64,000 bases of DNA from Labilibaculum manganireducens (GTDB taxonomy: Bacteria > Bacteroidota > Bacteroidia > Bacteroidales > Marinifilaceae), in contig NZ_MVDE01000008.1 in the NCBI RefSeq assembly GCF_002843385.1, positions 62,001 through 126,000 of the forward strand. Reading direction: 5' to 3'. The translations under genes were made by a program, and so were the position numbers. Each line of letters starts with the position of its first letter. Position 1 is the stretch's first letter. The notes under the pieces were generated by a model that was not told the DNA's origin, did not search any database, and saw nothing but the letters and a program-made list of their open reading frames with translations. Shown here piece by piece: positions 16,181-26,276 of the stretch.

Positions 16181-17947
16181 ATGAACAAGAAAAAACTTGG
16201 TGTTTTAGCATCAACAGCTATTTGCGGAAATGATATTAGCTCATCCGTATTATATGTATCAGCCCTTTCCATTGGTTTTGCAGGCCAATATGCCTGGATC
16301 ACCCTACTCATTGTTGCTGTAGTTCTATTTTTATTCAGAAAAATATACGGCGAGGTTGTAGGTGCTCTTCCTTTAAACGGAGGTGCATATAATGCATTAC
16401 TGAACACCACAAGCAAATCGACAGCCTCTTTAGCTGCGACCCTTACCATACTTTCTTATATGGCCACTGCTGTGATATCTGCCAACGAAGCAATGCATTA
16501 CTTTCATCATGTATTTACTCAATTGCCAATTATGATCGCTACCGTTGGTCTATTACTGGTTTTTGCTGTTCTCACCATTTCTGGGATCACAGAATCCTCG
16601 AAAGTGGCTACTGGCATCTTTATTTTCCATCTTTTTTCGCTGTCTTTATTAGCTTTTTTTATAATAATGTATTTGCTTCAAAATGGATTTTCTCAATTCT
16701 TAGAAAACTGGAACTTGCCCGTAGAAGGTAGCATTACCATGGCTATATTTTTAGGTTTCTCCGCTTCCATGCTCGGCATATCGGGATTCGAAAGTTCTGC
16801 CAATTTTGTGGAAGAGCAACAACCGGGAGTCTTTCGAAAAACCCTTTTAAACATGTGGATCGTAGTAAGTATTGTCAATCCATTAATGGCATTCCTTGCA
16901 CTAAGTTTGGTACCTATTCCTGAAATAAGATCAGAATACTCTACAACTCTGCTGTCACACATGGGTAGTTTATCATCCGGTGAATGGTTGTCAACCTTGA
17001 TTTCAATTGATGCAGTACTTGTTTTGAGTGGAGCTGTTTTAACTTCTTACATTGGTGTTTCAGGATTATTGGAACGGATGACTTTGGATCGAATTCTACC
17101 CCAATTTTTCTTGCGAAAAAACAAGAGAGGCAGTTCATACCGAATCATTGTCATGTTCTTTATCCTTTCTGTTTCTGTTCTGCTGATTACCAATGGTAAT
17201 GTTGGGGTTTTAGCCGGAGTTTATACCATTTCATTTCTATCGGTTATGTTTCTTTTCGGATTTGGTAATATCCTGCTAAAGGTTCGCAGAGCCAAACTCC
17301 CACGCCCGGAAACAGCAAAATGGCTGAGTGTTTTTGTTGCCATTACCGCAGTAATAGTTGCTCTTGTTGGAAATATTCTGATGGAACCTCAGAATGAAAA
17401 TGCACCTTCGAATGTGAGTGTATTTTTAAGCTACTTTATTCCTGCTATTATCTTTATTTCTGTAATGTTGAACCGGGTTGCTATATTAAGAGCCTTATTA
17501 GGTGTCTCCATTTACATTTTCAATTACATTAAAAACTGGTTTCTGCAAATCAGTTCTCACCTAAATAATGTTATTAATTCAATTAACGCCCAGCAATTCG
17601 TCTACTTTACAAAACGCGATAATATAGCCGTATTAAATAAGGTAATGTTATATATTAAAAACAACGAACACACTAAAAACCTGAAAATAGTTCATGTGGC
17701 CACTCCTTCCAACGTAGATGAATCGCAGTTTATAAGCAGTTTTGAGAAAATGGTTGCAATCATCGACGAAGAGTATCCGGAAATTGATGTGGAAGCCTTA
17801 ATTGTTGAAGGAAAATTTGGTCCGGAACTAATTAAAGAACTATCGGACAAATGGAAAGTTCCCATCAACTTCATGTTCATTGCATCACCGGGAGATCATT
17901 TTCTTTATAAAGTGGAAGATTTGGGTGGCGTGAGACTGATCATTTAA
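16181..17947 (+). CDS. APC-superfamily amino-acid/amine permease with C-terminal UspA-like domain
   Basis: 588 residues. The first 440 or so hold about 12 membrane segments, beginning with the APC hallmark helix GVLASTAICGNDISSSVLYV (unwound TM1) and with the conserved FLGFSASMLGISGFESSANF in TM6. After a last membrane segment comes a soluble domain of about 130 residues (YFTKRDNIAVLNKVMLYIKN, then NLKIVHVATPSN) that resembles a universal-stress-type domain. Known for the family: proton- or ion-coupled uptake of amino acids; the substrate here is not predictable. It stands just after the betaine operon and before an MscS channel, but has its own spacing (317 bases). Confidence 0.85.
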   Translation: MNKKKLGVLASTAICGNDISSSVLYVSALSIGFAGQYAWITLLIVAVVLFLFRKIYGEVVGALPLNGGAYNALLNTTSKSTASLAATLTILSYMATAVISANEAMHYFHHVFTQLPIMIATVGLLLVFAVLTISGITESSKVATGIFIFHLFSLSLLAFFIIMYLLQNGFSQFLENWNLPVEGSITMAIFLGFSASMLGISGFESSANFVEEQQPGVFRKTLLNMWIVVSIVNPLMAFLALSLVPIPEIRSEYSTTLLSHMGSLSSGEWLSTLISIDAVLVLSGAVLTSYIGVSGLLERMTLDRILPQFFLRKNKRGSSYRIIVMFFILSVSVLLITNGNVGVLAGVYTISFLSVMFLFGFGNILLKVRRAKLPRPETAKWLSVFVAITAVIVALVGNILMEPQNENAPSNVSVFLSYFIPAIIFISVMLNRVAILRALLGVSIYIFNYIKNWFLQISSHLNNVINSINAQQFVYFTKRDNIAVLNKVMLYIKNNEHTKNLKIVHVATPSNVDESQFISSFEKMVAIIDEEYPEIDVEALIVEGKFGPELIKELSDKWKVPINFMFIASPGDHFLYKVEDLGGVRLII

Positions 17948-17996
17948 ATTCTTTTTAAAGATCTCATTTTACTTTTTAAATTAAATCATAGCAAAC

Positions 17997-18788
17997 ATGA
18001 TCGAATTACAGGAAATATCAAACAAAACAATAGAATTACTGCCCAAAATTGGATTGGGAGGAATCATATTGTTCCTGTTTATAATGGTTTCGCTGCTAAT
18101 AAAGAAAATCGTAACTAAAAGAATTAAGCCTAAAACAAAAAATCCCTTACTCGCTGATTTTTTAGGTAAAGTTGTTGCTTTTATGATCGGCATAACCGGA
18201 TTTGTTTTTTTTCTTCATATCATAGGACTGGGAGGAATTGCTAAAAACATTATGGCTGGTGCCGGAATCACTACATTTATAATTGGTTTTGCCTTTAAAG
18301 ATATTGGTGAAAATTTTCTTTCCGGAATATTAATGGCATTTAAAAGCCCGTTTAAAGTAGGCGATCTAATTGAGACTGGTGGGACAATTGGTTACGTGAA
18401 TGAGCTTAATCTTCGGGAAAGCATACTTAAAACACTGGATGGCAAAGATGTATTCATCCCGAATTCTCAAATTATAAAATCTCCGTTATTCAATTATACA
18501 ATTGATGGTTTTTTACGATATGAAATAGCAATCAAACTGGATTACAAAGTCGACTTTAAAAAGGTTTCGGAGATTATTAACAGTATTTTAGCAGAAATTC
18601 CTGAGGTTCTGAACGGTGATAAAAAACCCGTGATCGTTATTGATGAACTTGCAGCAAATACTGTGAACGTGAAAATCTTGTATTGGATAGATACTTTTAA
18701 AGCAAAATCCAAAGCTTACCACCTTCAGATTAAGTCGCAGATTCTCATAAAAACAATTGAGGATCTTACTAAAAACGGCCTTTATTAG
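17997..18788 (+). CDS. MscS-family mechanosensitive channel
   Basis: 263 residues; three membrane segments, with the pore helix seen as GLGGIAKNIMAGAGITTFII followed by GFAFKDIGENFLSGILM, then the beta domain FKVGDLIETGG...GKDVFIPNSQI and the C-terminal alpha/beta part. Length and order fit small-conductance MscS. It opens on hypo-osmotic shock and releases solutes, so it counterbalances the betaine importer 3 kb upstream. 49 bases after the permease, possibly co-transcribed; a bidirectional terminator follows. Confidence 0.9.
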   Translation: MIELQEISNKTIELLPKIGLGGIILFLFIMVSLLIKKIVTKRIKPKTKNPLLADFLGKVVAFMIGITGFVFFLHIIGLGGIAKNIMAGAGITTFIIGFAFKDIGENFLSGILMAFKSPFKVGDLIETGGTIGYVNELNLRESILKTLDGKDVFIPNSQIIKSPLFNYTIDGFLRYEIAIKLDYKVDFKKVSEIINSILAEIPEVLNGDKKPVIVIDELAANTVNVKILYWIDTFKAKSKAYHLQIKSQILIKTIEDLTKNGLY

Positions 18789-18818
18789 CTTACCAATATT
18801 GCTGAAATAAAAATATAA

Positions 18819-18848
18819 AACCCCTCAGAGCTGAAAGTCTGAGGGGTT
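18819..18848. terminator. Bidirectional terminator
   Basis: AACCCCTCAGA / TCTGAGGGGTT, an 11-bp perfect stem with an 8-base loop between convergent genes. Confidence 0.85.
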
Positions 18849-18865
18849 CTTTATCTACGTAATTT

Positions 18866-19702
18866 TTACAATACTACTTCAACAAAAACAGGCAGGTGAT
18901 CCGAAGGATACCGCTCCTCTATCTGATCATCAATAATTTTGAACTGATTTACCACCCCATCGCCTTTGCTGATAAATATGTAATCGATGCGATCGGTAAC
19001 CGGCTCGGAATGTTTAAATGCATTAAAAGTCCCTTGTGGTCCGGAGCAATTTTCGCCGGCCAAACTTTTTGTTTCATCCAATACCTCACTCAAATATTGA
19101 ATTGGCGCAGTTTCGGGAGTCAGATTCAAATCGCCCATTAAAACACAAGGATATTTCTCTGGATTGTGCTCGGTAATTTTACTGTAAATCAATTTAGAAC
19201 TGTTGAGTCGGGCCAACTCACCGATATGATCGAAATGAGTATTAAAAACATAAAACCGCTCCCCGCTTTGTTTGTTTTCCAAAAGCAAATAGGTACAAAT
19301 ACGTTCCAAAGCAGCATCCCATCCTACCGATACTTCTTCCGGAGTTTCCGACAGCCAAAAAGTTGCCTGCTTAACTACTTCATATTTTGCAGTCTTGTAA
19401 AAAACAGCGCAATACTCGCCTTTTTGTTTTCCGTCATCGCGCCCAACTCCAACATAAGAATAATCCGTTAATGCACTGTCCAAATAAGTGATCTGACCGT
19501 TCAAACCTTCCTGTGTTCCAAAAACATCAGGTTGATATTTAGTAATCAAACCAACAACATTGGCTTTTCTTGCGTCCCAACGATCAACACCATCACCGGG
19601 ATTGTTATAGCGCAAATTGTAAGTTATAAATTTTTGAGACTGTTCTTGTTTTGTGCATCCAAATGCCAGTAAAACAAGCAATAAGAAGAAATAATTTTTC
19701 AT
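18866..19702 (-). CDS. Endonuclease/exonuclease/phosphatase-family lipoprotein
   Basis: The start is placed at 19702, where MKNYFFLLLVLLAFGC forms a lipoprotein signal; another ATG two codons earlier would also serve. 278 residues. EEP-fold motifs appear in order: FITYNLRYNN, DVFGTQEGLNGQ (catalytic Glu), FNTHFDHIGELAR, CVLMGDLNLTP, DRIDYIFISKG and YPSDHLPVFVEV (final Asp-His). Secreted Bacteroidota members of this kind are phosphodiesterases or phosphatases acting on the cell surface or in the periplasm; the substrate is unknown. Last gene of the minus-strand run from 22003. Confidence 0.87.
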   Translation of the reverse strand: MKNYFFLLLVLLAFGCTKQEQSQKFITYNLRYNNPGDGVDRWDARKANVVGLITKYQPDVFGTQEGLNGQITYLDSALTDYSYVGVGRDDGKQKGEYCAVFYKTAKYEVVKQATFWLSETPEEVSVGWDAALERICTYLLLENKQSGERFYVFNTHFDHIGELARLNSSKLIYSKITEHNPEKYPCVLMGDLNLTPETAPIQYLSEVLDETKSLAGENCSGPQGTFNAFKHSEPVTDRIDYIFISKGDGVVNQFKIIDDQIEERYPSDHLPVFVEVVL

Positions 19703-19779
19703 TAACATGGTTTTCTGATTTAAGCGTGTTAAAGATAATGGTTTTCTTCTGCCGGAAGTATTGGAATGCAAAAAAAACG

Positions 19780-20550
19780 CTATAAACGGTGAAGGTATCT
19801 GAATGGATGAAATTCCCGATCTTCCTCCAATACATAAATCGACCAAGGGGCAATTCTTGTTTCGTTAAGCCAGTTAATACCTTCGTTATAGTTCCCCAGG
19901 GGTTGATGATGAACAGTAACTTTTAAACCTGCCCTTCGGAATAATTTCCGATAACACTCCTGCGAAAACATCACATCTTCAACCGGTCGCTTATCCGGAA
20001 CATCAGTCATGCTTATCAAAACCCTTTCTCCACTTTTTTTCTTCCAGTTATCAGGAAATTCCCTGGTCGAGAAAGAAGCCCACTCGTTACTATAAATTTC
20101 AGGATTCGAAACCACCATCACAATTTTTCCGGTATAATTGAGCAATTGCTTTAACTCAATCAAATTCTTCAGCTTATCCTTCCCGGTTGGAATATTATCA
20201 AAAGTGAAAACACACAGCACCAAATCAAATATATTTTTCTGGAAATCGGTAAAATCCGCTTCCTGAATCAGGCGGTAATCCCCCATAGAATCAATCTGCC
20301 CGGCCTGTTCAATCATTTTAGCTGAAATATCCACCCCTACAACATCGAAATTAAGATCTTTCAAAAAACGTGTCGAGCGACCGGTTCCGCAACCAAAATC
20401 CATAGCTTTTCTCCCCTTGCATCTGCCTGCAATAATTCTGGGTAAATCCCGATAAGCCAAATAGTAAGTATTGGGAAATTCCAGTGTTGCATACGACTCT
20501 GCTCTGGCGACATCTGCATACGAATTACTAAACTCCATCATTTCATTCAT
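19780..20550 (-). CDS. Class I SAM-dependent methyltransferase
   Basis: 256 residues. SAM-binding motif I is seen as AMDFGCGTGRSTRFL (about 49-63), motif II acidic end as VVGVDISAKMI and the motif post-I/IV region as FDLVLCVFTFDNIP. The C-terminal part (RRAGLKVTVHHQPLG) closes the fold. Start ambiguous: the ATG at 20550 overlaps the MocR stop by 8 bases, and internal ATGs at 20541 and 20538 are also possible. The tight overlap shows co-transcription and coupling with the MocR regulator. Acceptor unknown. Confidence 0.85.
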   Translation of the reverse strand: MNEMMEFSNSYADVARAESYATLEFPNTYYLAYRDLPRIIAGRCKGRKAMDFGCGTGRSTRFLKDLNFDVVGVDISAKMIEQAGQIDSMGDYRLIQEADFTDFQKNIFDLVLCVFTFDNIPTGKDKLKNLIELKQLLNYTGKIVMVVSNPEIYSNEWASFSTREFPDNWKKKSGERVLISMTDVPDKRPVEDVMFSQECYRKLFRRAGLKVTVHHQPLGNYNEGINWLNETRIAPWSIYVLEEDREFHPFRYLHRL

Positions 20551-22003
20551 TTTTTAAGATTAATCCTATTCGTTCAATTCCTGTCCATATCTCTTCTTCA
20601 TTCACACAGGAAATCGATATTCTAAAATTCACACTCTCACTTGCTTTCGTGAAAAAATGGCTGCCCGGCGATACCAATACACCCTTATTTGCCAATAATT
20701 CCATAAAATCCTCTTCCGATTTGCCTTCTGCCGGTACTTCAAACCAAATGGTATATCCTCCCTGAGGTTTGGTATATTTCACATACGCCGGAATAAATCT
20801 GCTAAGTGCTTTATAAGTTATCTGCATTCTTTTTCGGTATAAACGATGCATTTTTTTCACATGCTGATCGAAATATCCTTTCTCATAAAACAAATTTAAA
20901 ATCGCTTGATTTAACTGATCTCCCGATAATTCTCCTGCCTTTTTTATTCTCGTTAGCTTCTCAATCACCTTCTTTTCTGCTGCAATCCAACCTACCCGTA
21001 ATCCTGGAAACAATATTTTTGAAAATGTTCCGATATAAATCACAATTCCTTTCGAATCCATCGATTTGATGGGAAGTATATTCTTTCCAAAGTATTTCAT
21101 TTCCTCCTCGAAACCATCTTCCAGAAGCGGTACAGAATGCCTTTCACACAAATGCAGGAGCTTTTCTCTGTGCGTCTGGCTTGTTGATATGCCCGTTGGA
21201 TTCTGAAAATTAGGCATGGTGTAAACAGCTTTCAAATTTTCACTGATCATTGCCTTTTCAAGTTCTTCCAGATCCAACCCATCCTCCTTAATTGTTATGG
21301 GAATTATATCTGCCTGATACAATTTGAGTAAGGGAATGAGTGCGGCATAGCCCGGCATTCCAATTGCAATTTTATCTTTTGGATTAAGAAACATGCGAAA
21401 GACCAAATCCAATGCATTTTGAGCCCCATTCGTTAACAAAACCTCTTCGGTTTGCACAGATACAGAATGAAATTGCATTTGTTTTGCAATACTGTCCCGC
21501 AAAGGCAAATAACCAGCCGGATCGCCATACTGAAATACGGTACTTCCCTGGTCGAGCATAATCTGATTGGCACATTTCCGAAACAATTCAACAGGCATAC
21601 AATCTTTATCCGGAGCCAATCGCCGAAAATCAATCGAATTTAAATTCTCATTCATCTTCAGCTGATTCATTCTGTTTTCCAACTGCAAATATCCCGCTGA
21701 AACATGCGAATTCCAATCGAATAAATCTGCATTCAGTTTAGGTGTTACCACCACTTTCCTGTCTCTTTTGCGAATGGTAGAATATCCGCCTTGTTTGCTC
21801 TCTGTATATCCTAAAGCCCACAACTCATCGTAAGCCCTGCAAATAGTGGTTCGGTTCACACCCAATTTTTCAGAAAAAGCCCGTGTTGACGGAAGTTTAT
21901 CTCCTTCCCTCAAATTGCCCTTTTCTATCATTAAAATCAGCTGGTCGATTATTTGCTGAAATAATGGAATACTGCTGTTCTTGTCCAGGGGAATTAAAAT
22001 CAT
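20543..22003 (-). CDS. MocR-type GntR/aminotransferase fusion regulator
   Basis: The start at 22003 (MILIPLDKNSSIPLFQQIID) is preferred over the ATG at 22108, whose extra 35 codons are unlike the family. 486 residues, normal for MocR/PdxR. The N-terminal GntR winged helix runs over about residues 12-75 (LREGDKLPSTRAFSEKLGVN, RTTICRAYDELWALGYTESK), followed by an aspartate-aminotransferase-like domain with NGAQNALDLVFRMFL, MPNFQNPTG and the PLP lysine in YIGTFSKILFPGLRVGW. Such proteins sense PLP or an amine and regulate a nearby operon; here the overlapping methyltransferase is the natural target. Confidence 0.9.
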   Translation of the reverse strand: MILIPLDKNSSIPLFQQIIDQLILMIEKGNLREGDKLPSTRAFSEKLGVNRTTICRAYDELWALGYTESKQGGYSTIRKRDRKVVVTPKLNADLFDWNSHVSAGYLQLENRMNQLKMNENLNSIDFRRLAPDKDCMPVELFRKCANQIMLDQGSTVFQYGDPAGYLPLRDSIAKQMQFHSVSVQTEEVLLTNGAQNALDLVFRMFLNPKDKIAIGMPGYAALIPLLKLYQADIIPITIKEDGLDLEELEKAMISENLKAVYTMPNFQNPTGISTSQTHREKLLHLCERHSVPLLEDGFEEEMKYFGKNILPIKSMDSKGIVIYIGTFSKILFPGLRVGWIAAEKKVIEKLTRIKKAGELSGDQLNQAILNLFYEKGYFDQHVKKMHRLYRKRMQITYKALSRFIPAYVKYTKPQGGYTIWFEVPAEGKSEEDFMELLANKGVLVSPGSHFFTKASESVNFRISISCVNEEEIWTGIERIGLILKNE

Positions 22004-22110
22004 CGTGCATTGTCTTTTATTGATGATACAAATATATTTGCTTATTAGTTGGTCTAAAACATCCAATTTACGACTTTTTTCACCAGTCCAATTTTTTGTT
22101 TGAAACAAAA

Positions 22111-22142
22111 AAAGCCATTCCCCTTTACAGAAGAATGACTTT
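22111..22142 (-). terminator. Terminator of the GH92 gene
   Basis: On the minus strand AAAGTCATTC pairs with GAATGGCTTT (one mismatch), followed by a run of Ts. Confidence 0.75.
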
Positions 22143-22162
22143 CTTTATTTTAGTAAAACTAA

Positions 22163-24349
22163 TTATTTTTTGACACCCAAAACAAACTTCAACTCACCAC
22201 CCTGCATCAGCTGTTGATGTGTAATTGTCAACTCCTTATATTCTTCTCCGTTCAAATAAACAGCTTGAATGTAATGATTTTGTTCTCCCTGGTTTTCCGC
22301 AGAAATAGTAAAGATTTTTCCGTTTGGCAGATGAATCACTCCCTTACTTACCGAAGGCGAAGTTAAATCGTAAACTCCATTCGCCGGATTTGTTGGGTAA
22401 ATCCCCAGTGACGACATCACCAACCAAGCTGACATTTGCCCGCAATCCTCATTCCCGCAATAGCCATCAGGCTTGTTTGTGTATTGAGAAGTAATTATTC
22501 GGCGAACCATTTCCTGTGTTTTTTCCGGCTGACCGATATGATTAAAAAGATATGCCACATGATGACTTGGTTCATTGCCATGTGCATACTGACCGATCAT
22601 TCCCGTACTAAAAATAGGAAGGTCGTCGGTCGTTGCCGGATAGTAGGTGAACATGGAATCCAACTTGGCAGTGAATTTATCCTTACCCACTGTGGCGATA
22701 AATTCAGGAATATCTTGTGGCACATACCAGAAATACTGCCATGCATTGCTCTCACAATAGTAATTGGTGTAATCTTTTGCAACAAAATTGGGAATGAACT
22801 TTCCGTGCTCATCTTTCGGACGGAAGAAAGTCGATTTTGGATCGTATAAGTTTTTCCAGTTCTCACCACGCTTTAAAAAGTACTGGTAATCTTCTTCCTT
22901 GTTCAAAGCTTTTGCAAACTGTGCAATGCACCAGTCATCATAAGCATATTCCAGTGTCTTGGAAACCGACCAATTCTCTCCTTCGGCATCGGCAGGCACG
23001 TACCCCAATTTCATGTACTCATCAATCTGTCTGCCTTTTTCCATAGCTGCTTCTTTACAAGCAGTATAAGCTTTCTCAGCATCCATTTCAATTCCTTTGA
23101 AATAAGCATCAGCAATTACCGGTACGGCATGGTAACCTATCATCATGTTGGTTTCGTTTCCTGCCAACGACCAAACCGGCAGCAAACCTGTTTCATCGTA
23201 ATGAGCCAAAAATGATTTGATAAAATCAACAACTTTATCCGGACACAAAATAGTATACAAAGGGTGAGCCGTGCGGTAGGTATCCCACAAAGAAAAGGTA
23301 TCGTAACGATCAAATCCTTCGGCTTTGTGATTCTTTCCATCTGCTCCTTTGTGCATTCCGTCTACATCCGAAAGCAAGGATGGTGTCAAATACAAATGGT
23401 ACAAATTGGTGTAGAATATCTCCTTCTGAACTTCCGATCCGGTAATTTCAATCTGCGATAGTACTTTCTGCCATTCCCGATCAGCACTCTTAACTGCAGC
23501 ATCAAAATCCCATGCCGGCAATTCAGCCTTCAAATTTTTCTTTGCTCCTTCAACCGAAGCCGACGACAAAGCCACCTTTACCAGTATTTGTTCCTTTTCC
23601 GCAGTGGAAAAATTGGCAACGATCCTGGTTTTTGCACCGTTTACTTCTATGTTTTCTGATTTTTTGCCGGCTTCGAACAAATCCGCACTTTTAAAAGCTT
23701 TGGAGAACTGAGCTACAAAATACACATGCTGACCTTTCGCCCATCCGTTCGATTTACGATATCCGGAAATGGTAGAATCATTTTCGATGGTAATTTGTGT
23801 AGCATACGGACTGTCCCAATTCATTCTGAATCCCAAATCCAAAATAATTTGCGATTTTTCATCTTCGGGAAAAGTATAACGGTGAAACCCGACCCGCTTG
23901 GTGGCTGTTAATTCGGCAACAATGCCGGAGCTTAGCAAATCAACTTTGTAATATCCTGGTGATGCTTCCTCTCTGTCGTGAGAAAATTTAGAATACGGAC
24001 GGTAATCGCCTTCAGGAGTTAAACTTTCGGTAAAACGGCTGTTCATTGGCATGAACAACAAATCGTATAGATCTCCCGCTCCGGTTCCCGATAAATGTGT
24101 GTGGCTAAATCCTGCAATAGTAGAATCAGGCCAAAAATAACCTGCTATTCTGTCCCATCCGGGCAAACCGTTATCAGGACTCAACTGAACCATTCCAAAA
24201 GGAGCAACTGCCCCCGGATAAGTATTGCCCGGACCATCAGTCCCGACAAAAGTGTTTACGTAACCAGTAAGCTTGTTCTCGCTTTCAACATTCTTTTTAC
24301 TACACGCAAAAAGACAAATCATTGCCCAACAAGTGGCTAATAATCTCAT
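22163..24349 (-). CDS. GH92-family alpha-mannosidase lipoprotein
   Basis: The start at 24349 gives MRLLATCWAMICLFACSKK, a lipoprotein signal; the longer start at 24382 hides it. 728 residues, normal for GH92. The family opening YVNTFVGTDGPGNTYPGAVA followed by PFGMVQLSPDNG is unmistakable, as are DTYRTAHPLYTILCP, GNEPSHHVAYLFNHIG and NPDGY/GNEDCGQMSAWLVMSS-like catalytic-site segments. GH92 enzymes are calcium-dependent exo-alpha-mannosidases, often alpha-1,2, that trim N-glycan or yeast mannan chains. Sited at the outer or periplasmic surface. It has its own terminator and is not part of a SusCD locus here. Confidence 0.93.
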   Translation of the reverse strand: MRLLATCWAMICLFACSKKNVESENKLTGYVNTFVGTDGPGNTYPGAVAPFGMVQLSPDNGLPGWDRIAGYFWPDSTIAGFSHTHLSGTGAGDLYDLLFMPMNSRFTESLTPEGDYRPYSKFSHDREEASPGYYKVDLLSSGIVAELTATKRVGFHRYTFPEDEKSQIILDLGFRMNWDSPYATQITIENDSTISGYRKSNGWAKGQHVYFVAQFSKAFKSADLFEAGKKSENIEVNGAKTRIVANFSTAEKEQILVKVALSSASVEGAKKNLKAELPAWDFDAAVKSADREWQKVLSQIEITGSEVQKEIFYTNLYHLYLTPSLLSDVDGMHKGADGKNHKAEGFDRYDTFSLWDTYRTAHPLYTILCPDKVVDFIKSFLAHYDETGLLPVWSLAGNETNMMIGYHAVPVIADAYFKGIEMDAEKAYTACKEAAMEKGRQIDEYMKLGYVPADAEGENWSVSKTLEYAYDDWCIAQFAKALNKEEDYQYFLKRGENWKNLYDPKSTFFRPKDEHGKFIPNFVAKDYTNYYCESNAWQYFWYVPQDIPEFIATVGKDKFTAKLDSMFTYYPATTDDLPIFSTGMIGQYAHGNEPSHHVAYLFNHIGQPEKTQEMVRRIITSQYTNKPDGYCGNEDCGQMSAWLVMSSLGIYPTNPANGVYDLTSPSVSKGVIHLPNGKIFTISAENQGEQNHYIQAVYLNGEEYKELTITHQQLMQGGELKFVLGVKK

Positions 24350-24484
24350 ATTCTCTACTAATTTGAATTTCTGATTTTTCACAAGATCAGAAACAATATG
24401 GAAATTTGGCTTTTGGAGATTATGCCGTCAAATATACGGAAAAGAACAACATCCTCTAATGCTTTTAATTAAACAAGAATAAAA

Positions 24485-24510
24485 AAAGGATCGGCCACAG
24501 CCGATCCTTT
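24485..24510 (-). terminator. Terminator of the xylose operon
   Basis: An 11-bp perfect stem AAAGGATCGGC / GCCGATCCTTT with a 4-base loop; on the minus strand it is followed by a long T-run. It lies 100 bases past the symporter stop. Confidence 0.92.
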
Positions 24511-24609
24511 ACATTATCCATTATCTTAAACCAATAAAACCCACCAACTTATCTATTAATTAGCGATAATGGATATAACATGTACAACTACTAACTAACT
24601 ATTTTAAAA

Positions 24610-26217
24610 TTATTTTTTCCACAAGCGTCCCATTTCTTCCAAAGTTTTTCCTTTGGTTTCAGGAACCACTTTCCATACGAACAATGCTGATAATAATCCC
24701 ATTGCACCATAAAGCCAATAGGTAAATCCGTGATTAAACTGATTGGTCAACCATGAGTTGTCATTCATCATTGGGAAAGTCCATGAAACAATCATGTTTG
24801 CAATCCACTGAGCGGCAACTGCCATCGACATGGCACTACGAATTGAGTTCGGGAAAATCTCTGATAACAACACCCAGGTAACCGGTCCCCAAGACATGGC
24901 AAAAAAGGCAACATATCCTAACATGGCGAACAAAGCAACCAAACCCAACTGATTAAAATAGAAGGCAAATCCCAATGCGAACATACAGATTCCCATACCG
25001 ATGCCACCAATTATCATTAACGGCTTACGTCCAAACCTATCAACAGTATAAATTGCCAATACAGTAAAAATCAGGTTAATTGCCCCAACCAAAATGGTTT
25101 GAAGTAAAGAAGTATCGGTATCGCTGCCCATGTTTCTGAAAATCTCGGATGCATAGTACAACACCACGTTGATACCTACAAATTGCTGGAATACAGACAA
25201 TAATATTCCTATAACTATAATTAAGCCTCCAAAAGTTAACCATGGAGCGTTATTTTCTTTTAATGACTCTTTAATATCTACTAACAGACCCGGAGCTTTT
25301 TCCGAACCAACAATTTTATTTAAAAGAGTTTTTGCTTCCTCTTCTCTCGATTTCATAATTAGAAACCGCGGAGTTTCAGGAACGAAATACAGCAATACCA
25401 AAAAGATAATTGCAGGAATGGTTTCAGATGCAAACATGTATCTCCATCCTATTTCATTTAACCAACCATCATCACCACTTGAAGCAATAATGTAATTCAC
25501 AAAATAAACCACCAACATACCAAAGATGATTGCAAACTGATTCCATGAAACCAATTTACCACGAATGTTTGCAGGTGCAATTTCGGCAATATACATAGGA
25601 GAAAGCATTGAAGCTATTCCTACACCCATACCACCAATAATACGGTAAAAAATAAATGAAGTGATGGTTCCGGCTCCGAAAATATTCATAATTTCAGGCA
25701 TAGCCGAACCAATTGCAGAAATAATAAACAGAACTGCAGCAAGGACTAAACCTCTTTTTCTACCAATATTCTGACTAACATATCCGCCAATAGAACCTCC
25801 AATAATACAACCTATAATGGCACTCGAAATGGTAAAACCATTAATCGAATTTAAGGTATTTTCAGAAATTTCGTTTACAGATACCCAGAACTGAGTGTAC
25901 CAGACTATGATTCCTGCAACAATTACAATTCCACTGTATATCATTCCCTTCTTCTTTCCATACATGCGAAACATGAAGCTGGAAACCAGCAAAGAAACAA
26001 CTACAAAACATAAAGAAATGATAATCTTATATTCTCCAATAACCTGCAGTGCGAGAGCATGATCAGATTCTAACGGAGTAACAAAAAATACTTTTAGTGC
26101 TTCAATAGCACCATTAATTACGGCAGTATCGTAACCAAACAACAATCCCCCAAGTGTTGCCACTAAGGTGATGGTTAAGATAAACGAATTACTCCCCTGG
26201 GTTTGGGCTTGAGACAT
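24610..26217 (-). CDS. xylE: MFS sugar:proton symporter, XylE-like
   Basis: 535 residues with 12 membrane segments and sugar-porter signatures: GGLLFGYDTAVINGAIEALK (TM1), the GRKRGLVLAAVLF loop, RIIGGMGVGIASMLSPMYIA with EIAPANIRGKLVS, the central VPETPRFLI, and PETKGKTLEEMGRLWKK at the end. These fit XylE/AraE/GalP proteins. Third gene of the xylB-xylA-xylE unit and hence most likely a D-xylose importer. A strong intercistronic hairpin lies ahead of it, and the loop between TM1 and TM2 is longer than in E. coli XylE, as is common in Bacteroidota. Confidence 0.9.
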   Translation of the reverse strand: MSQAQTQGSNSFILTITLVATLGGLLFGYDTAVINGAIEALKVFFVTPLESDHALALQVIGEYKIIISLCFVVVSLLVSSFMFRMYGKKKGMIYSGIVIVAGIIVWYTQFWVSVNEISENTLNSINGFTISSAIIGCIIGGSIGGYVSQNIGRKRGLVLAAVLFIISAIGSAMPEIMNIFGAGTITSFIFYRIIGGMGVGIASMLSPMYIAEIAPANIRGKLVSWNQFAIIFGMLVVYFVNYIIASSGDDGWLNEIGWRYMFASETIPAIIFLVLLYFVPETPRFLIMKSREEEAKTLLNKIVGSEKAPGLLVDIKESLKENNAPWLTFGGLIIVIGILLSVFQQFVGINVVLYYASEIFRNMGSDTDTSLLQTILVGAINLIFTVLAIYTVDRFGRKPLMIIGGIGMGICMFALGFAFYFNQLGLVALFAMLGYVAFFAMSWGPVTWVLLSEIFPNSIRSAMSMAVAAQWIANMIVSWTFPMMNDNSWLTNQFNHGFTYWLYGAMGLLSALFVWKVVPETKGKTLEEMGRLWKK

Positions 26218-26233
26218 GGATTTGAAAATTAGA

Positions 26234-26267
26234 ATAAACTCCCGCAGGTTCTATTGCGGGAGTTTAT
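26234..26267. promoter_or_regulatory. Intercistronic hairpin between xylA and the symporter gene
   Basis: TAAACTCCCGCA and TGCGGGAGTTTA pair perfectly around an 8-base loop in the 59-base gap. There is no T-run, so it is more likely an RNA-stability or processing element than a full terminator. Confidence 0.6.
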
Positions 26268-26276
26268 AAGATTTAT

